A stretch of DNA of 64,000 nt, from NCBI RefSeq assembly GCF_003597395.2, contig NC_133773.1:75815007-75879006 (forward strand), written 5' to 3'. Every line of letters starts with the position of its first letter. The first letter of the stretch is position 1. The notes below the pieces were generated by a model, which was not told where the DNA came from, searched no databases, and saw only the letters and a list, made by a program, of their open reading frames with translations. A program made the translations under genes and the position numbers. The DNA is from Chelonoidis abingdonii. Taxonomy: Eukaryota; Chordata; Testudines; Testudinidae. This document shows, piece after piece, positions 1 to 11,975 of this stretch.

Positions 1-173
1 GTAAATGGGAAACAGGCCCAATGACTTCAAGCACATGTTTAATGTTAAATATGTACTTAAATGCTCTGCTGATTTCGGGGCCTAAACAAGAAATGGTAAA
101 GGCTTATTTGGTAATGTAGGCCTTTCTTGCTAATGCAGGATTCCCCCCCACCCCACCCCCCACACTGTAAATC

Positions 174-744
174 AGCAGTTCTCAAATTTTAGCAACCCAA
201 GGACCCCCATTTTGATTTAAATTTTTCGCGGACCCCCAAGTTCCCCACTCAGCCTCGGGCTCTGCTCCCACTCCACTCCTTCCCCCAAAGCAGGGCCCCT
301 TCACCTCCTCTTTCCTACCTCTTTCCTGAGCACACCCTATCTCTGGTCCTCCCTTCCCTCCTAGCCCATCCTGCAGGCTGCTGAACAGCCATTCCCTGGC
401 ATGCAGGAGGCACTGGGAGGGAGAAAGAGGAGTTGATCAGCAGGCCTGGCAGCCTCAGACTTGATTCCTTGCCCTCCCTCCCAGTGCCTCCTGTATGCCA
501 CAGAACATCTGTTTTCTGGCATGCAGGAGGCTCTGGGAGGGATGGGGAGGAGTTGACCAGCGGGGCCACAGTCCTGGACTTGTTTCTGCCCCCTCTCCCG
601 AGTGCGCTCCATCCCCGTTCCTCCCCCTCCCGCCCAGTGCCTCCTGCATACCACAGAACAGCTGTGAAGGGGAAGGAGTTTATCAGCAGGGCCCACGGAC
701 CCCCTGGAATTCCCTTGGAGAGCCCCCAGTTTGAGAAACACTGC
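174..744. mobile_element. hAT-type non-autonomous element with internal tandem repeats
   Basis: A GC-rich 571-bp element flanked by identical 8-bp target duplications TGTAAATC (166-173 and 745-752). Its ends are imperfect inverted repeats: AGCAGTTCTCAAA on the left, and the complement GCAGTGTTTCTCAAA on the right. The CAG-x-GGTTCTCAAA-like end and the 8-bp duplication are hallmarks of hAT transposons. Inside are about three units of 120-126 bp, each ending in a variant of GGAGTTGATCAGCAGG-CC (429, 549, 675). The overlapping open frames here arise from this repeat and have no known domain. Confidence 0.85.
429..693 (+). repeat. Tandem 120-126 bp units inside the hAT element
   Basis: The motif GGAGTTGATCAGCAG recurs with small changes at 429, 549 and 675, giving periods of 120 and 126 bp. 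TGGCATGCAGGAGGC recurs at about 398 and 518. The left part of the first unit extends to about 360. Confidence 0.7.
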
Positions 745-1306
745 TGTAAATCTCTCTTTATCCAATCTAATTTGTAGTGTTTCCAGGAATTAGGTTTTTA
801 CCTCTTTCTTGGGGATACTATTCCACAGACTAATAGGGAGCTTTTTATGATCCAAGATCAATTTTTCAGTTATAAATTGCTACAAAGATACTAATACAGA
901 AATATTAAATTCAGTGATCAAAATGTGAGTATAAAGTATTCTGATTGCTTCTATGAATAATGATACTATATGTAATCAAATAGAAATTACTCATAATAAA
1001 TAAATACATAAATAGTGGTGCTGTTATAAAGTGGACAGGATTGATTGTAAGAGAGCTCTGTGTTATTCTACTGATTAGACATAATTGCTAAATTAAAGTT
1101 TAGTATTACAGAACCTTGAATTAGAACTAAATGTAATCAACATTTTTAACTTCATTTGGATCCACTCAGTGGGAACATTCAGTTAAGAGAAAACATAATA
1201 GTGTCAATTAAGAGGATTTCTTTTAGGATTTCTTCTTGACCCTTACACAAAGTATATTAATAAAATCTCTCATCCCAGATGCATGATAATTATACCAGAG
1301 TGAGGC

Positions 1307-1582
1307 AATGTCTACACTATAGGTGCTATAGCAGTACACCTACAGTGCTGTAGCTGTCACTATAAGCCTGTAGTAGACAGACTATAGCAAAATAAGGGGT
1401 TTTCTGTAGCTGAAGGAACTCTACCACCTGAGCAGTGTTAGATTGACAGATGCATTCTTCCATTGACTTAGTAGCATCTACCCTAGAAGTTAGGTCAGCA
1501 CAGCCATAGTGCTCAGGACTGTGGACTTTTCACACTCCTGTGTGCTCTAGCTATATTGATCTAAGTTTTAAGTATAGACCAG
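1307..1582. mobile_element. Harbinger-like MITE
   Basis: The left end ATGTCTACACTATAG and the right end AAGTATAGACCAG form imperfect terminal inverted repeats (GTCTACACT versus GGTCTATACTT). Inside are GCTATAGCAGTACACC, TCTTCCATTGACTTAG and TTTTCACACTCC, which resemble a MITE family common in turtle genomes as I remember it. No coding capacity. Confidence 0.6.
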
Positions 1583-4169
1583 ATGTGAGAATATAGACAA
1601 TGGGCCTGATCCCTGGATTCCTTTTCCTCCCAAAAGTCCCATTGACTTCGTATGAAGTTTGCTTCTGCTTGAACATATGGACCTAAATAGACCTAAATAC
1701 AAAAAGACCTAAATACAAATTTCTGCAGAAATGGCACGCTGAAAAGGTTTTATTATCTAAGGCTGATCACTTGTATTTTTAATTGTACAGCTAATAGTAA
1801 AAGTGTATATCATTTCTTTAGGCTCCATGCCAGCACCTAGAAAAGGTTTGCAGGGAGAAAGTGATGCAAATGCCCTTTCACAGTGACTACTTTGTTTTAC
1901 AGTCACATCCCTGGCTGAATAAAGAATCATTGTAACTGATCAGAGAAAGATGCTAGCAAAAGCAAATCTCTGTAGCTACCAATAAAATCAGAAAAGGTAT
2001 GTAAATGAAGCAAATAGATTGTCACACAATGACCTTCCATGAGAACATCTGTCGGAGGGCAAATGTAGGCGCAAGGTCTGCAAGTTTTATGGCAGGAGGA
2101 CACTGGCAGCATTATCTGACAATAATGGTAGTGGATGATGTTTGAGATGCACAGCTTGCTGTCAAATTCAACAGGTCATATGGCAGAAGGTCAGTGCAGA
2201 GTGAATAAGACTTTTCAGAACTTTGGCATCAGTTCATTTTGGCCTCAAGAGCAAGTAAGAGTAGGAGGGCATTAGGTATTGTTCCATTGGCCAGGGATCA
2301 TTAATGCACAGAATGTTCTGCCCAGGCCCCTTTCTACTTTCTGTGCACTGCGTGCATAGAGCCAGGTATGCAGCTTTACACCACTTTGGGGTCCCCTGTA
2401 GACAGGAATCCCCTACAGAAGGGGAAACCACACCTGCCCTGTTACAGAAGGTCCCCATTATGGGGGCTGACTGATAATCTGACCCCTTGTCTTTACTTTT
2501 TCAAAGAACCTAGTCTAAATGTAAATTCTAATTTAAAACAAAGTCTAAATTGAAAAGTGGCTCTTTCACGGGCACTAACATATGTATGTGACTACATTCA
2601 TCATTGACTTCCGGTCTGCATATGTTATTCACTTGCAGTTACGTTTGGCTGGAAAAAGACAACTCAGCACTTTAAGGGTTTTCAGCATTCTCTTTTGAAT
2701 GACAACTATTTCAGAATTACCTTCTTTATATTCATCAAATGCAAAACTACCTTAAATTCAGATGAATATTCACCTACAAGTTGATTATACAATTTTGAAT
2801 CTTTTTCATTGATTGGGTCTGTTATTCCTGTTGAAAATTTTTGGCAATTAAATTATGGTAGAGTAATCACTGGAATTACCTTGGCACCACAAGAACTGTG
2901 TGAACTAATTGGATATTGCTCTCAGCACAATTAATTTTTGGTTTTATACCTTTAGTATAGTAATGTGTCACATTCTTTTCAATGTGCACTCAAACTACTT
3001 TATTCTATCTGATCCAGACAAGACAGACCAAATTCCATAGAAGTCATTGGCAAAACTTCCCCATGTAGTGCACCCAAACATGAGAACTTCTAATGCATCA
3101 GTTCATATGCAGACTCCTCTCTTTATCAGACCAAAAGGCCCCCCGTAGAATGCAATACCTTAAAAGAATGCAAGGTGAAACACCAAATGAGAGGAGTACA
3201 TTTTGCTCTGAAATGTACTATCAATCATAAAACTGAGGGGAATGCTGAAAAATGAGATAAAGTGCAGTTGATCAAAATGTTAGCTGTTACTGTAAAATTG
3301 AATTGCTGTTCCATATGGTAGTGGTGATAGATGTATTTTACAAATAAATCTGTCAAGTAGATTGGATTTTTTAGGACATAGGTAAGAGTGTGAAGTGGTG
3401 ATTAGTATAAAACTGGAATGTAATGCAAAGGAAAATCAGGCCCTAGAACTTCACTCCTGAAACACTTTATTATTGATTTCTAGTGCTAATTTGTGAAATA
3501 CCACATGGGACACTGAAATCACACCTTATTGATTACTCGTATCTTCCCCCTACACACACCTTAGTTTCTATAAGTAGTGAGTGATACCTTAAAAAGTTTT
3601 AGAGCTAAAACCAATTGCATACACCTTATGAAAGCTTCAAAGCCTAACTTTCAAATGGTACAAGGCAGTAATCTCTAGTTAAGGACTGAAATCAACGTTA
3701 GATGCCTAAATACTTTTTGAAGATCTGGGCTTAGGTGTTTATGAGAATATTGGCTGCTACAGTAAAGCCAGAGCAGAAGTGTTAAAGAAAAGAAGAGAAG
3801 TAAGGCAGTAATCATCAGAGTAACTTGATTTTGTCAATATTTGTTTTATTACGTTAGGTAGGTACAACTTCCAAAATGTTTCACAAAATGTAAAAAAAAA
3901 AAAAAGTGAATACTTCTGTCTCCAGGATGCTTCCCCCTTCCAATAATATGTGAGCAGCTCTTTGAGTACTGTGTGGCTACTGATATATTAAACTGTTCCT
4001 AGTTTCAACATTTAAGAGCAGCTACAACAATTAAGTGAAGGAAGAAGGAAATGGCTGGGGGAATAGGACTATGTGAAAAGTATCATCTCTGGTCTCCTGA
4101 ACATTTATGATCATGGGAAAATATTTAGAATGAAGGCTAGAATTTGAACTCATATATAGCCCTGCCCAA

Positions 4170-4445
4170 ATAATAATGCTCAGGAGGTCTGCATTTTCTC
4201 ACTGGCTCTGCCAAAAACTTCCTGTTGCCCCTGGGCAAGCCACATAATCTCTCTGTGTTTCAGTTTCTCATCTGTAAGATGGGGATAATAATTCTTTATT
4301 TTTCTCTCACCTGTTGTCTTGTCTATTTCTATCATAAGCTCTTCAGGGCAGGGATGATCTCTTACTACGGGTAAGTTAAGTGCCCAGTATAATGGGACCC
4401 TGTTCTCTTTTGATGCCTGTGGGTGTTATTGTAGTACCAGTTCAG
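4170..4445 (+). repeat. MIR-like SINE
   Basis: The run from CTCTGCCA through GGGCAAGCCACATAAT and CAGTTTCTCATCTGTAA to ATGGGGATAATAATTC matches the MIR core, plus strand. It continues into a tail with AAGCTCTTCAGGGCAGGGAT. It lies about 130 bp downstream of the exon 4 donor. Confidence 0.65.
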
Positions 4446-4569
4446 CACTCAAAACTCACATTGACTTCACAGCATAATTTAATTGCATAAATAACAATTG
4501 GGGATATCCAGTTCCAAGTGTCTCTGCCTGTTAAAAGTATTAAAAAAAAATTCCTTTGTCAGAGACTCA

Positions 4570-4794
<225 letters not shown>

Positions 4795-4933
4795 CTAAGT
4801 GAAAAACAAAACAAGCAAAGCTTTAGCAAGGATAGGGGCTTTATTTTTTATTTTATCACTTAGCTGTGTAATCCCCTAACCCTCAATGGATGACAAATGA
4901 TTTATGTCCATGAATGCCCACATGATACTTCGC

Positions 4934-5008
4934 TTCATAGATTCCAAGGCCAGAAGGGACCATTGTGGTAATCTAGCCTGACCTCCTGTATAACAGAGAC
5001 CTTACCTG
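4934..5008 (-). mobile_element. CR1 LINE 3' end fragment
   Basis: CATAGATTCCAAGGCCAG followed by AAGGGACCATTGTGG and CTGACCTCCTGTATAAC is the complement of the CR1 3' terminal region of reptiles. It lies 140 bp upstream of exon 4. Confidence 0.6.
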
Positions 5009-5324
5009 TAATGATTAGTAGTTATATAATAGATAGTAGCAAAGATACATTTCAGGGCAACAGGAAACAATCACAGCTAGAGCTACTTTAAGGCAATGTA
5101 GGGCTAAGATAGACTTCACCTCAAACTCCACCCCATGGTGCAGTTCCACCTCTGCTTGGGCTATAGCACATAAAAGTAATTTGCTGGTGTTGTATGGGAT
5201 CTGCCCCTTCTTATCTTTTGTAGGCACAACATTCTCCATCTCCCTCTTCCTGTCTTCAGGCCAGCTGGGTTGTGTCCCAGAGAAAGAAGACTCAGCATCC
5301 ACCCACATAGAGGGCTCTGACCCA

Positions 5325-5525
5325 TGAGATGAAGGATAGGTCAGTGATTAGGGCACTAATCTTGGCTTCTGGGGGCCTTGGTTCAGATCCATGTTCTGCT
5401 ACATATAACCTGGGTAAATTACTTAACTTTCTGTGCCTCAGTTCTCCATCTGTGAAATGGGGATAGTTGTATTTCCTTGTCTTACAGGGTTGGTATAAGG
5501 ATACTATGATAATAGGGGTCATAAT
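5325..5525 (+). repeat. MIR-like SINE with tRNA-derived head
   Basis: The head TCAGTGATTAGGGCAC resembles an A box, and GGTTCAGATCC (5380-5390) matches the pol III B box. A CORE region follows: GTGCCTCAGTTCTCCATCTG and AAATGGGGATAG. This is a SINE, not a tRNA gene. Confidence 0.7.
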
Positions 5526-6894
5526 ATAATTACACATGATAGACAGACTAGGTGGAAGTCATCATCATGACATAATGGCAGCAGGAAGACTTACCCGCAT
5601 TACACAATGATCATATTGTATTATTGGAGGGTACTCTAAAAGCAACAGGTGTCAGAGCTGAGATGCATGGAGCTGTTCAAATCTTTCCAGTTATTCTGTG
5701 CTGTCTGCACTACCTGGCAGAAATTGCTGCAGCAGGTATAGTTGGGCTCTTATTCACAACCACAAAGGCTAGAAATATTGTATTTAAATGAAATCTAAGA
5801 TTATGATTTCATGTGATTTCAAAAGTGGAGGTCATAGGCACGCTCCATGCTGCTTATGCCTTAATCCACAATTGCTCGTAACATGATGTTCTTAATTTTC
5901 TTCACTAATATATTATTGCAAGAACTCTTTAAATTAAATCAAAGACAATGCTATCAGGTGCACATAGGCAATGTACATTGCAGATATGGAGAACACAGCA
6001 TTGTCAGGCTACTGCTCTAACCACTACACATCACAACTTTCTGAAGGTTAAAGTCATCACAGAATTTAATACCTGACTTGAATTCCACTCCATCTCTTTC
6101 AAGTGACATTCATATGAAGGGAAGCAGTTACTAATATAACAGGAGACACAATTTAAAGTTGGGGACTGTCATTCTTTACAAAACTGCAACATTTTTAGTT
6201 TGATTCTGGGATTAAACAGTCTCCAGCTGAATGAAGAGGGTAAAGTACAAAAATGGTCTCAGTAAGCAATAAAGCATGTAACATGCTCATTCTGCTAGCC
6301 TTTACATGTCGAGGTGAACTATATATCTTTTTAATATAGCACATTTTTATGCATTTTACTAAGAAGGAAGGGAAGTTAACCTTTGAAAGGGAATTAATCA
6401 AGGGAATAAGAAAAATCCCCAGGTACTTAATTTTTTATTAGATCATTTAAATGGCAAAGAAAGTTGTAGGCTTATGTTTGGTAATATCATTAAAGCACAT
6501 TGGCATAGCTTCAGATTTTGAGAGATGTATTTTATAACATCTGAACAGCTGTCCAAATTCCTAGATAAATTATGTTAAAAAACTGTAGGTAGAGAACTTC
6601 TTAGAAATGTTCTGTAAAACATTGATTTATCAGAATATAATTCAATGTTATGTTTCCATGTACCTATCTTTATAAACTGCATATTTGGGCAGTCTCAAAT
6701 CATCACCTCTGTGGAAACTATACTGTCAGGGATCAATATCTCTGAAGTCCTATTGCAGGTGCTCAGCACTTTCAAGGATTTGATCCTTAATTTATTTGAA
6801 AGCATGTCTTAACCACAGTTTTTGAGGTTTGGTTTTATGGTATCTGGTAATGGAGCTAAGGATAGTGTTTATATAATTAAAGATGATAGATGCA

Positions 6895-7020
6895 AAAGAA
6901 CCTAATTCTCCAACCCTTACTCATCTTAACTCCACGAGTAGTTCTGCTATATTTGGGGACACTTGTGAAGTAAGGAGCTACTCAATGTGAGTAACAGTGG
7001 CTAAATCCGACCCACAGACT
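6895..7020. repeat. Foldback MITE
   Basis: ATTCTCCAACCCTTACTCAT on the left mirrors TGAGTAACAGTGGCTAAAT on the right. The centre is a diverged foldback. It resembles a short palindromic element that recurs in this window. Confidence 0.4.
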
Positions 7021-7129
7021 ACTAAAAACTTGGGCCCAAATCCTCAATGGGAGCTAGGTGCTTAACTACCTTTGAGAGTCTAGGCTTTGATCACCAACAT
7101 CTTTCTCCTTCATCATCAGAAGCTACCAC

Positions 7130-8971
7130 AGAGATAAGTGTGCACTTGGACCATCCTGTCAGGACCTATTATCTATCCTGATCAAATTTCCAGACAAAAA
7201 ACTGTATGTTGAAATACAAGACCAGCTGGAGAATAAAACTAATTGAATGATGAAGGAAAGTGTAAGTCCTCTACTTAGCAGGAAAGGAGAGCTAATAACT
7301 GATGATATCAAGAAGATTGAAGTATTTAATGCCTATTTTGCTTCAGTGTTCACTAAAAAGGTTAACTGTGATCAGATGCTCAACACAATTATATTAAGAA
7401 ACAAGGAGGAAGACACACAAGTCAAAATAAGAAAAGAACAGGTTAAAGAATATTTAGATAAGTTAGATGTATTCAAGTTTGCAAGGCCTGATGACATTTT
7501 GTCTTGGGGTACTTAAGGAACTAGCTGAAGCAATCTCAGAACCATTGGTAATTATTTCAGGAACTCATAGAGGACAGGTGACGTCCCAGAGGAATGGAGA
7601 AGGGCAAATGTAGTACTTATCTTTAAAAGGGGAAATAAAGAGGAGATGGAGAATTTGAGACCAGTCAGTTTAACCCACATACCTGGAAAGATATTTGTTT
7701 AATAATTGGTTCCATCAGTTCGAAAGCACCTGGAGGATAATAAGGCCATAAGAAAGAGCCAGCAAGGTTTGTTAAGAATAAATCATGCCAAAATAAACTA
7801 ATTTCCTTCTTGGGTTACTAGCCGTGTGGATGGAGGGAAGCAATAGACATGATATATCTTGATTTTAGTAAGGCTTTTGACATAGTCCTGCAGGTTACAT
7901 TCTCACAAGTAAATTAGGGAAATGCAGGTTACATGCAATTACTTTAAACTGGATGCAGAACTGGGTGAAAGATCATTCTCAAAGACCATGTTCACTATGA
8001 AACTGGGATTGTCTCTCTAGTGAAGCCCCACAGGGGTCAATCCTGGATCTGGTACTAGTTAATATTTTCATTAGTGACGTGACTAATAGAGAGTGTATTT
8101 ATAAGATTTGCAGGTGCCAAGTTGGGAGGCATTCCAAGCACTTTGGTGGGCAGAATTAGAATTCAAAGTTACCCTGATGAATTGGAGAATTGGTCAGAAA
8201 TCAACAAGGTGAAATTGAATAAACATAAGTGCAAAGTATCTCACTTAGGAAGGAAAAAATCAAATGCACAACTACAAAATGGGGAATAATGGACAGTAGT
8301 ACTGCTAACAAGGATGTGGGAGTAATAGTGGATGACAAATTGAATTACTCAACAATGCGATGCAGTTGTGAAAAAGTCAAATATCATTCTGGGGTGTATT
8401 AAAAGAAGCACTGTATGTAAGACACAGGAGGTAACTGTCCTGCTCTACTTGACATTGGTAAGGTGTCAGTTGGAGTTCCGTATCCAGTTGTAGGCACCAT
8501 ACTTCAGAAAAGATGTGGACAAATTGGAAAGAGTCCAGAGGACAGCAACAAAAATGAGAAAAAGTTTAGAAAATCTGAATTCTGCAGAGAGGTTAAAAAA
8601 ATCTGGGTATGTTTAGTTTTGAGAAAAGAAGACTGATGGGGGATCTGAAAAGTCTTCATATACGTTAAGTGCTGTTATAAAGAGGATTGTGAACCATTGT
8701 TCTCCATGTCCACTGAAGGTAGGGCAAAAAGTAATGGGATTAATCTGCAGCAAGGGAGATTTAGGGGATATTTAGGGGATATTAGGAAAATCTTAAACTC
8801 TGAATACGCTTCCAAGGCAGATTGTAGAATCACGATGATTTGAGGTTTTTGAGAAGAGGTTGGACAAGTATCTATTAGGGTTTGTCTACATTTACTTGAT
8901 CCTACCTCAGCAGAGGGGCCTGGACTTCATGACTTTTTAAGGTCCCTTCCAGCCCTATATTTCTATGATTC
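7130..8971 (+). mobile_element. CR1 LINE, decayed reverse-transcriptase part and 3' end
   Basis: An open frame at 7247-7516 contains KKIEVFNAYFASVFT, typical of the segment before the CR1 reverse transcriptase. Further on, frames broken by many shifts encode YLDFSKAFD (near 7856) and a GNXXNWSEINKVKLNKHKCKV-like segment (about 8180-8240). The element ends in GGTCCCTTCCAGCCCTATA-TTTCTATGATT, the CR1 3' terminus. It is old and inactive, with multiple stops and shifts. Its orientation is antisense to GLRA3. Confidence 0.8.
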
Positions 8972-9689
8972 CCAGCCTTCTGTGACAAAATCAACCATAC
9001 ATCCAGATCATTAAGCATAAAGTTGGAGCAGTATGGTGTAGTACTGATCTTCATCTATTTTAATATTAGGGCCAATGCCTAGCAAGTGCAGAGATGGGGG
9101 AGAGTGAAAGAAGCCTCCATCTTTTGCACAGTGGTCGCAGACAACCCTGAAAACAAAGGCAGCTCCTTGCTAGTACCTCTGTGGGTGATGTCTTCCCCTC
9201 CAAAAAAAGGAAAGGGTGGAAGCAGGACTGTGGCTTTTACACCTTCCTAGATGTAGCACCAGCCTTCTTCTTACTCTGAATTTAAAACTGAGCCCTTAGG
9301 GACAGATTGTGGCCCATCCTACATGCCTGTGTAGGGAAATATAGGGGCATAAGACATGATCTTACTCCTCTGCCCATACCATGAGGAGCTGTGTGTGTGA
9401 AGAGAGAGACCTCTTTGGGGCTGCCATGCTTCTCCTCCCATCTCCCTAATTCCATGCATATGAGTTTGAATGAGCAGGAAATGGGAGGAACCTGGCTCTG
9501 TGCCCCCAGTACACTGGCCACTGAAACTGTGCCAGCATGCTGTGGTGATGTTCACTATGCTGTGTATTGACCTGGGGCAGAAGAAAGTTGGGAGGGAGAT
9601 TTTGAATCTCTGCGAGACTTTAGGCAGGGCTCAAAACAAAGCCATTATTTAACTCTTAATTAATATGTATCACAAGTAAAATGTGTTTG

Positions 9690-9800
9690 TCTACTTACTT
9701 TACCCTTCCCACAGAGGGTACAATAAGAAATCAGTGCAACTATTTGTGGAGTAAGATGCTACTCAGTGTGAATATTGGTAGTGGAATTTAGCCCTAAATA
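9690..9800. repeat. Foldback MITE copy, diverged
   Basis: GATGCTACTCAGTGTGAATA followed by TGGAATTTAGCCCTAAAT resembles the right half of the same short palindromic family seen at 6.9 and 23.3 kb. Confidence 0.3.
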
Positions 9801-11589
9801 TTGGTGAGTGAAGGGAAATTGGAAGTTAAAAATTCACAGTGGAAAGTATAAATAAAAAAAGCAAACGGTGGAACATAAAGAATCTCTTGTAGACTACATT
9901 AACCTATGCTGAATGACAACTTGCCTCAGTAGCCCTCTCAAGCTGGGATCAGATTTGTATTGGTTTAATTTGCTTGGCAGTCAAAGAACATTCAGTAGTT
10001 ATCCTCCCTCAAAGCTATTAATGAAGCAGTCTCATTTTCAGATATCAAAAATCATACTGTACAGAAAAGGTTATCCATTTTACTAATGCTGCATGAAGGA
10101 AAACCAAGTGCTCATTGTACTGAGCTAGTAATTACAGAGTGTGAGCATGAGGCTTAAATGCTTTAAACAAGTAGCATGATTTTGTGTAAACAGAGAGCAG
10201 AATTGGTTTTTCTCTGAGGATTACCAAATAACACTCTTCTATAGTTCCTAATTTTCATAACTGAAAAAGTTGGCAGGACCCCTTCGGTTCTCACTTGCTA
10301 CTTGTGCATAGGGACCAATCCTATCCCCTTTGCATAGCACGGAAAGCTCCATCGAGGCAGGGAGAAAGCCAGGAGGGAAGATTTCTGTGGAGCAATTCTG
10401 TGATCGCCTTTGACACCCCAAAGTTGCTGTAATCTCTAGAGTTCCTGTGCCCTTGTTTTGTGGTGTACAATGGCTGACAGATACAGTCAGTCCTGCTGTT
10501 CTTCCTTCCCCCTTTACAGCAAAACTGTACTTGCAGTGTGTGAGAGAGACCAGGTTAGGACATCAACCCAACCATTACAATCGAATCTATACATGAGATT
10601 ACAAATGCCTTGTTTTTGCATATTTCTTCAGTAGATGAAACAAAATTGGATGACTAGCTAAGTACTATTTACTAACCTGTAACGAGGTTGATGCAATCAG
10701 GGTGACTATATTAAGTCCTATCTAATAATAACTCTGAAGCCTACACTGCCCTTTAGTTGGTGTGAAGTGATAAAAACAGCTACAATGATGAGTGAAAGCT
10801 CTTTTTTGTTTAGAATATCACCAGGTTCAAAAGTCAGTCTATTACTATCCAATTTTTAAGTTATCAGCTATTTTAACTTTTCTAATTACAGCCTTGGAAC
10901 AACGAGGCATGTATTTATGACATGCCAACAGTCCTAGATCATTGTGCTATCAGAGGTAACTCAACCAATCACCATCCCATACACTACTGCTAATTTGGAT
11001 GCAGCAGTTTCATTGGTGGTATGAGGGAGACTGCACATTTGGTGGATGACTTGGCCCAACTGCCCCATCCATGTGACAGCATGAGCAAGATTTATAGTGC
11101 TCAAGCCTTTACAAGGTCTGTTAACTTCTGATTCACTATGCTGAGGTACACAATGGTAGCTTCTCACAGTATGGTACCATACACCAGAACGTTGACTCTC
11201 ATACTGGAACTTGATGATTTATAAATAATTCATTAGTTTATCAAATATAATGTCTAGGATTTACAAGCCTTTGATAAAGCACAAGCATACTAGGCACAAT
11301 TTTTTCTCTTGGTTAACTGGTTGTACTAATTCCAATTCTAAATTATTGAAATAATAGGCATCTTTTCAAAGGTATTTTTATTTGTATCCTTTTGCCTTTC
11401 AAAGGATTCAAGATAATTTATTATTGGCCATGTTTTACCACTGTCAAGATGGTAAAATGACTTTTAGCCAGATATTTTGTTCCTTTCAAGAATTTCCCCT
11501 GCAGTTAAAATTATTGTCCAGTTCTTTCAGCATAAGTCCTATTTTGATCAGGACACACAGGTGAACGAATGACAGATAAATGGGCTGGA

Positions 11590-11975
11590 TTTTAAGTGGC
11601 AGGCTACAACTTTATTTAACACTATTGAGGGGTTTTATGTCCCCATGTCCCAATCACATATATCAGGCATTTAACTGAGTCCAGTGTGGTGGACAGGACT
11701 CCCACCATACAATTAATAAATTGAAGTAGAGCCATCCAGAAGCTGGTCCCTTTCATCCTTATCAACACTGGCTGGAAGTTGCAACAAGCTGAAAGAATTT
11801 TATTTTCCCTAATGTTAAATGTTTTATGTTTTAACATTGTAACCTAACTGTGCCTCCATAATGGCAAGAAGAATGGGGAAAAAAATCAGACCTCTTGCCA
11901 ATTTTGTGCAATGGAAAAAATTCCTTCCTGATCCCAAAATGGGCAATTGTCAGACCCACAGAATCCTAAGTAACA
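11590..11975. repeat. Possible unclassified interspersed repeat
   Basis: The tail AAAAATTCCTTCCTGATCCC with GGCAATTGTCAGA resembles a motif often found in turtle repeats. I cannot assign a class. Confidence 0.3.

Noticed and set aside
361..777. Several overlapping open frames of 60-134 codons on both strands
   Set aside because: They lie inside the hAT-type element and come from its GC-rich tandem units. Their proteins show no known domain.
5338..5400. Possible tRNA gene from A- and B-box-like sequences
   Set aside because: The boxes are followed by a MIR-type CORE region and no cloverleaf can be drawn, so this is a SINE head.
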